DNA from: Candidatus Enterococcus leclercqii
GTDB taxonomy: Bacteria > Bacillota > Bacilli > Lactobacillales > Enterococcaceae
NCBI RefSeq assembly: GCF_009933135.1
Contig: NZ_MAEH01000006.1
Location: forward strand, 50,904 to 114,903
DNA length: 64,000 bases
Reading direction: 5' to 3'
This document shows positions 62,393 through 64,000 of the stretch, piece after piece. The first letter of the stretch is position 1, and each line of letters begins with the position of its first letter. The translations under genes were made by a program, and so were the position numbers. Under the pieces are notes generated by a model. The model was not told where the DNA came from. It searched no databases and saw nothing but the letters and a program-made list of their open reading frames with translations.

Positions 62393-62465
62393 TGGCGCGG
62401 GACAGAATCGAACTGCCGACACATGGAGCTTCAATCCATTGCTCTACCAACTGAGCTACCGAGCC
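62393..62465 (-). tRNA. tRNA-Phe(GAA)
   Basis: A 73-nt cloverleaf with anticodon GAA in loop TTGAAGC. The acceptor stem GGCTCGG/CCGCGCC has a T4-C69 mismatch. It is the only tRNA-Phe in the window. Confidence 0.93.
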
Positions 62466-62477
62466 ATAAAACTGCAA

Positions 62478-62550
62478 CGGTCCCGACGGGACTCGAACCC
62501 GCGATCTCCTGCGTGACAGGCAGGCGTGATAACCACTACACTACGGGACC
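62478..62550 (-). tRNA. tRNA-Asp(GUC), copy 2
   Basis: A 73-nt cloverleaf with anticodon GTC and G73; identical to the copy at 63128-63200. Confidence 0.95.
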
Positions 62551-62562
62551 AGTGTAGTTCAA

Positions 62563-62636
<74 letters not shown>

Positions 62637-62665
62637 ATAATAAAAAGGTTGAAAATATTCAACTA

Positions 62666-62755
62666 AGGAGGATAAGGGATTCGAACCCTTGCACGGTTTT
62701 ACCCGCCTGACGGTTTTCAAGACCGTTCCCTTCAGCCGGACTTGGGTAATCCTCC
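62666..62755 (-). tRNA. tRNA-Ser(UGA), copy 2
   Basis: A 90-nt class II tRNA with long variable arm and anticodon TGA. The base after the acceptor stem reads T rather than the usual G73 of bacterial tRNA-Ser. Matches the copy at 63328-63417. Confidence 0.93.
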
Positions 62756-62769
62756 GGTAAAACAAAAAA

Positions 62770-62841
62770 TGATCCGTACGGGATTCGAACCCGTGTTACC
62801 GCCGTGAAAGGGCGGTGTCTTAACCACTTGACCAACGGACC
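62770..62841 (-). tRNA. tRNA-Glu(UUC), copy 1
   Basis: A 72-nt cloverleaf with anticodon TTC. Confidence 0.95.
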
Positions 62842-62848
62842 AGCAAAA

Positions 62849-62936
62849 CGGAGAAGGAGGGATTTGAACCCTCGCACCGGTTTCCCGATCTACACCCTTA
62901 GCAGGGGCGCCTCTTCAGCCACTTGAGTACTTCCCC
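62849..62936 (-). tRNA. tRNA-Ser(GCU)
   Basis: An 88-nt class II tRNA with anticodon GCT, acceptor GGGGAAG/CTTCTCC and normal G73. Confidence 0.95.
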
Positions 62937-62964
62937 AAAACCAAAAATGCTATTTTGATTTTAA

Positions 62965-63038
<74 letters not shown>

Positions 63039-63052
63039 ATATAAAAACTAAA

Positions 63053-63123
63053 AGCGGGTGACGAGAATCGAACTCGCGACAACAGCTTGGAAGGCTGTGG
63101 TTTTACCACTAAACTACACCCGC
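63053..63123 (-). tRNA. tRNA-Gly(UCC)
   Basis: A 71-nt cloverleaf with anticodon TCC and acceptor GCGGGTG/CACCCGC. Confidence 0.95.
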
Positions 63124-63127
63124 GTGG

Positions 63128-63200
63128 CGGTCCCGACGGGACTCGAACCCGCGATCTCCTGCGTGACAGGCAGGCGTGATAACCACTACACTACGGGACC
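63128..63200 (-). tRNA. tRNA-Asp(GUC), copy 1
   Basis: A 73-nt cloverleaf with anticodon GTC, four bases from tRNA-Gly. Confidence 0.95.
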
Positions 63201-63215
63201 ATATTTAGTTTTTAA

Positions 63216-63289
<74 letters not shown>

Positions 63290-63327
63290 ATAATAAAAGG
63301 GTTGAACAATAATATTCTATTCAACTA

Positions 63328-63417
63328 AGGAGGATAAGGGATTCGAACCCTTGCACGGTTTTACCCGCCTGACGGTTTTCAAGACCGTTCCCTTCAGCCG
63401 GACTTGGGTAATCCTCC
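63328..63417 (-). tRNA. tRNA-Ser(UGA), copy 1
   Basis: A 90-nt class II tRNA with anticodon TGA; it also has T at the discriminator position. Confidence 0.93.
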
Positions 63418-63439
63418 GAATGCCTACCTATGATCCTGA

Positions 63440-63513
63440 TGGACCTTGTAGGACTCGAACCTACGACCGGACGGTTATGAGCCGTCTGCTCTAACCAACT
63501 GAGCTAAAGGTCC
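63440..63513 (-). tRNA. tRNA-Ile2(CAU, lysidine type)
   Basis: Anticodon CAT in a 74-nt tRNA whose acceptor GGACCTT/AAGGTCC and body resemble the Bacillus minor tRNA-Ile, decoding AUA after TilS modification. Its place between Met and Ser in the array also fits Ile2. An elongator Met is the alternative. Confidence 0.8.
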
Positions 63514-63527
63514 AGGCTCGAAAAAAT

Positions 63528-63601
63528 CGCGGCGAAGGGGATCGAACCCCCGACCTCCCGGGTATGAACCGGACGCTCTAGCCAGCTGAGCTACACCGCG
63601 A
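63528..63601 (-). tRNA. Elongator tRNA-Met(CAU)
   Basis: Anticodon CAT with the body GGTGTAGCTCAGCTGGCTAG, as in Bacillus elongator tRNA-Met. Distinguished from the initiator by its paired first base and from Ile2 by the acceptor sequence. Confidence 0.85.
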
Positions 63602-63624
63602 AAAAATCATTTATTTAAATGATA

Positions 63625-63697
63625 TGGAGCCTAGCGGGATCGAACCGCTGACCTCCTGCGTGCAAAGCAGGCGCTCTCCCAGCTGAGCTAAGGCCCC
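63625..63697 (-). tRNA. tRNA-Ala(UGC)
   Basis: A 73-nt cloverleaf with anticodon TGC. Confidence 0.95.
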
Positions 63698-63710
63698 TTT
63701 TGAAATTTGA

Positions 63711-63784
63711 TCGGGAAGACAGGATTCGAACCTGCGACCCCTTGGTCCCAAACCAAGTGCTCTACCAAGCTGAGCTACTTCCCG
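63711..63784 (-). tRNA. tRNA-Pro(UGG)
   Basis: A 74-nt cloverleaf with anticodon TGG in loop TTTGGGA. Confidence 0.95.
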
Positions 63785-63792
63785 ATATAATA

Positions 63793-63866
63793 CGCGCCCA
63801 AGAGGAGTCGAACCCCTAACCTTTTGATCCGTAGTCAAACACTCTATCCAGTTGAGCTATGGGCGC
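63793..63866 (-). tRNA. tRNA-Arg(ACG)
   Basis: A 74-nt cloverleaf with anticodon ACG, read as ICG after TadA editing. Confidence 0.95.
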
Positions 63867-63878
63867 ATAATAAAATTA

Positions 63879-63965
63879 ATGCCGAGAACCGGAATCGAAC
63901 CGGTACGGTGATCACTCACCGCAGGATTTTAAGTCCTGTGCGTCTGCCAGTTCCGCCACCCCGGC
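63879..63965 (-). tRNA. tRNA-Leu(UAA)
   Basis: An 87-nt class II tRNA with anticodon TAA. Confidence 0.95.
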
Positions 63966-63982
63966 GTGAGTGGGACATTAAA

Positions 63983-64000
63983 AGCGGAAAACGGGGTTCG
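63983..64000 (-). tRNA. Partial tRNA, probably tRNA-Gly(GCC)
   Basis: Only the 3' end (T arm and acceptor ending TTCCGCT) lies inside the window. The acceptor and the expected order Gly-Leu-Arg-Pro suggest tRNA-Gly; the anticodon is not visible. Confidence 0.6.

Overview
The window reads as a chromosomal segment of a low-to-mid GC Gram-positive coccus of the Lactobacillales, most likely an Enterococcus or close relative. The evidence is: an S_MK-box (SAM-III) leader on metK, a T-box leader on leuS, a MurE with the DDPA motif of L-lysine-adding enzymes, a SagA/PcsB-like CHAP protein, an AtlA-type glucosaminidase with four LysM repeats, a malate permease/malic enzyme locus with its own two-component system, and a long tRNA array in Bacillus/Enterococcus rrn-distal order. 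No phage, insertion sequence, integrase or CRISPR array was seen. Species cannot be fixed from this sequence alone.

Layout. 0.2-5 kb: TMEM175-like channel with a coiled-coil tail, class A PBP, RluA-type pseudouridine synthase. 5.4-14.2 kb: a mannose-foraging locus. On the minus strand lie GH125, GH38 and a ROK sugar kinase; divergently lie a chimeric GntR/LacI-type regulator and GH92. The shared promoter region carries two TGATATATCA operators and a cre-like site over the -35. 14.3-19 kb: small ribbon-helix-helix protein and SPFH protein, SagA-like hydrolase, CmoM-like methyltransferase and RsuA. 19-30 kb: calcium-type P-ATPase with a structured leader, Mga-like regulator, Nudix, an XRE regulator with two tandem paralogous membrane proteins, YdhG-like protein, YtgP/MurJ and MurE. 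30-32 kb: AT-richer stretch with an orphan VbhA-like antitoxin and a serine-rich lipoprotein. 32.6-34.5 kb: isochorismatase-like hydrolase, unknown protein and esterase.

34.7-40.6 kb: glycerol dissimilation operon gldA-dhaM-dhaK-dhaL-dhaT with a divergent PocR/AraC activator and two cre-like sites. 40.9-45.9 kb: maeE-maeP divergent from maeK-maeR; MaeK has lost the conserved motifs of its ATP-binding domain. 46-60.3 kb: CcpA-linked lipoprotein, leuS, MarR with NmrA-like reductase, LysM glucosaminidase with a consensus WalR box, PAP2 phosphatase, ytqA-mnmM, EstA-type esterase, 14-TM MFS exporter and metK. 60.6-62.1 kb: ECF sigma factor and membrane anti-sigma candidate. 62.2-64 kb: 19 complete tRNA genes and one partial tRNA, all on the minus strand, including a partially duplicated block.

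Cross-cutting observations: three copies of a dispersed intergenic repeat (near 5.2, 30.1 and 56.1 kb) share a hairpin with compensatory stem changes and a conserved tail, each sitting in a gap between convergent genes. Several carbon-utilisation promoters (mannosidases, glycerol, malate and one lipoprotein) carry cre-like sites, suggesting a common CcpA layer above their specific regulators.
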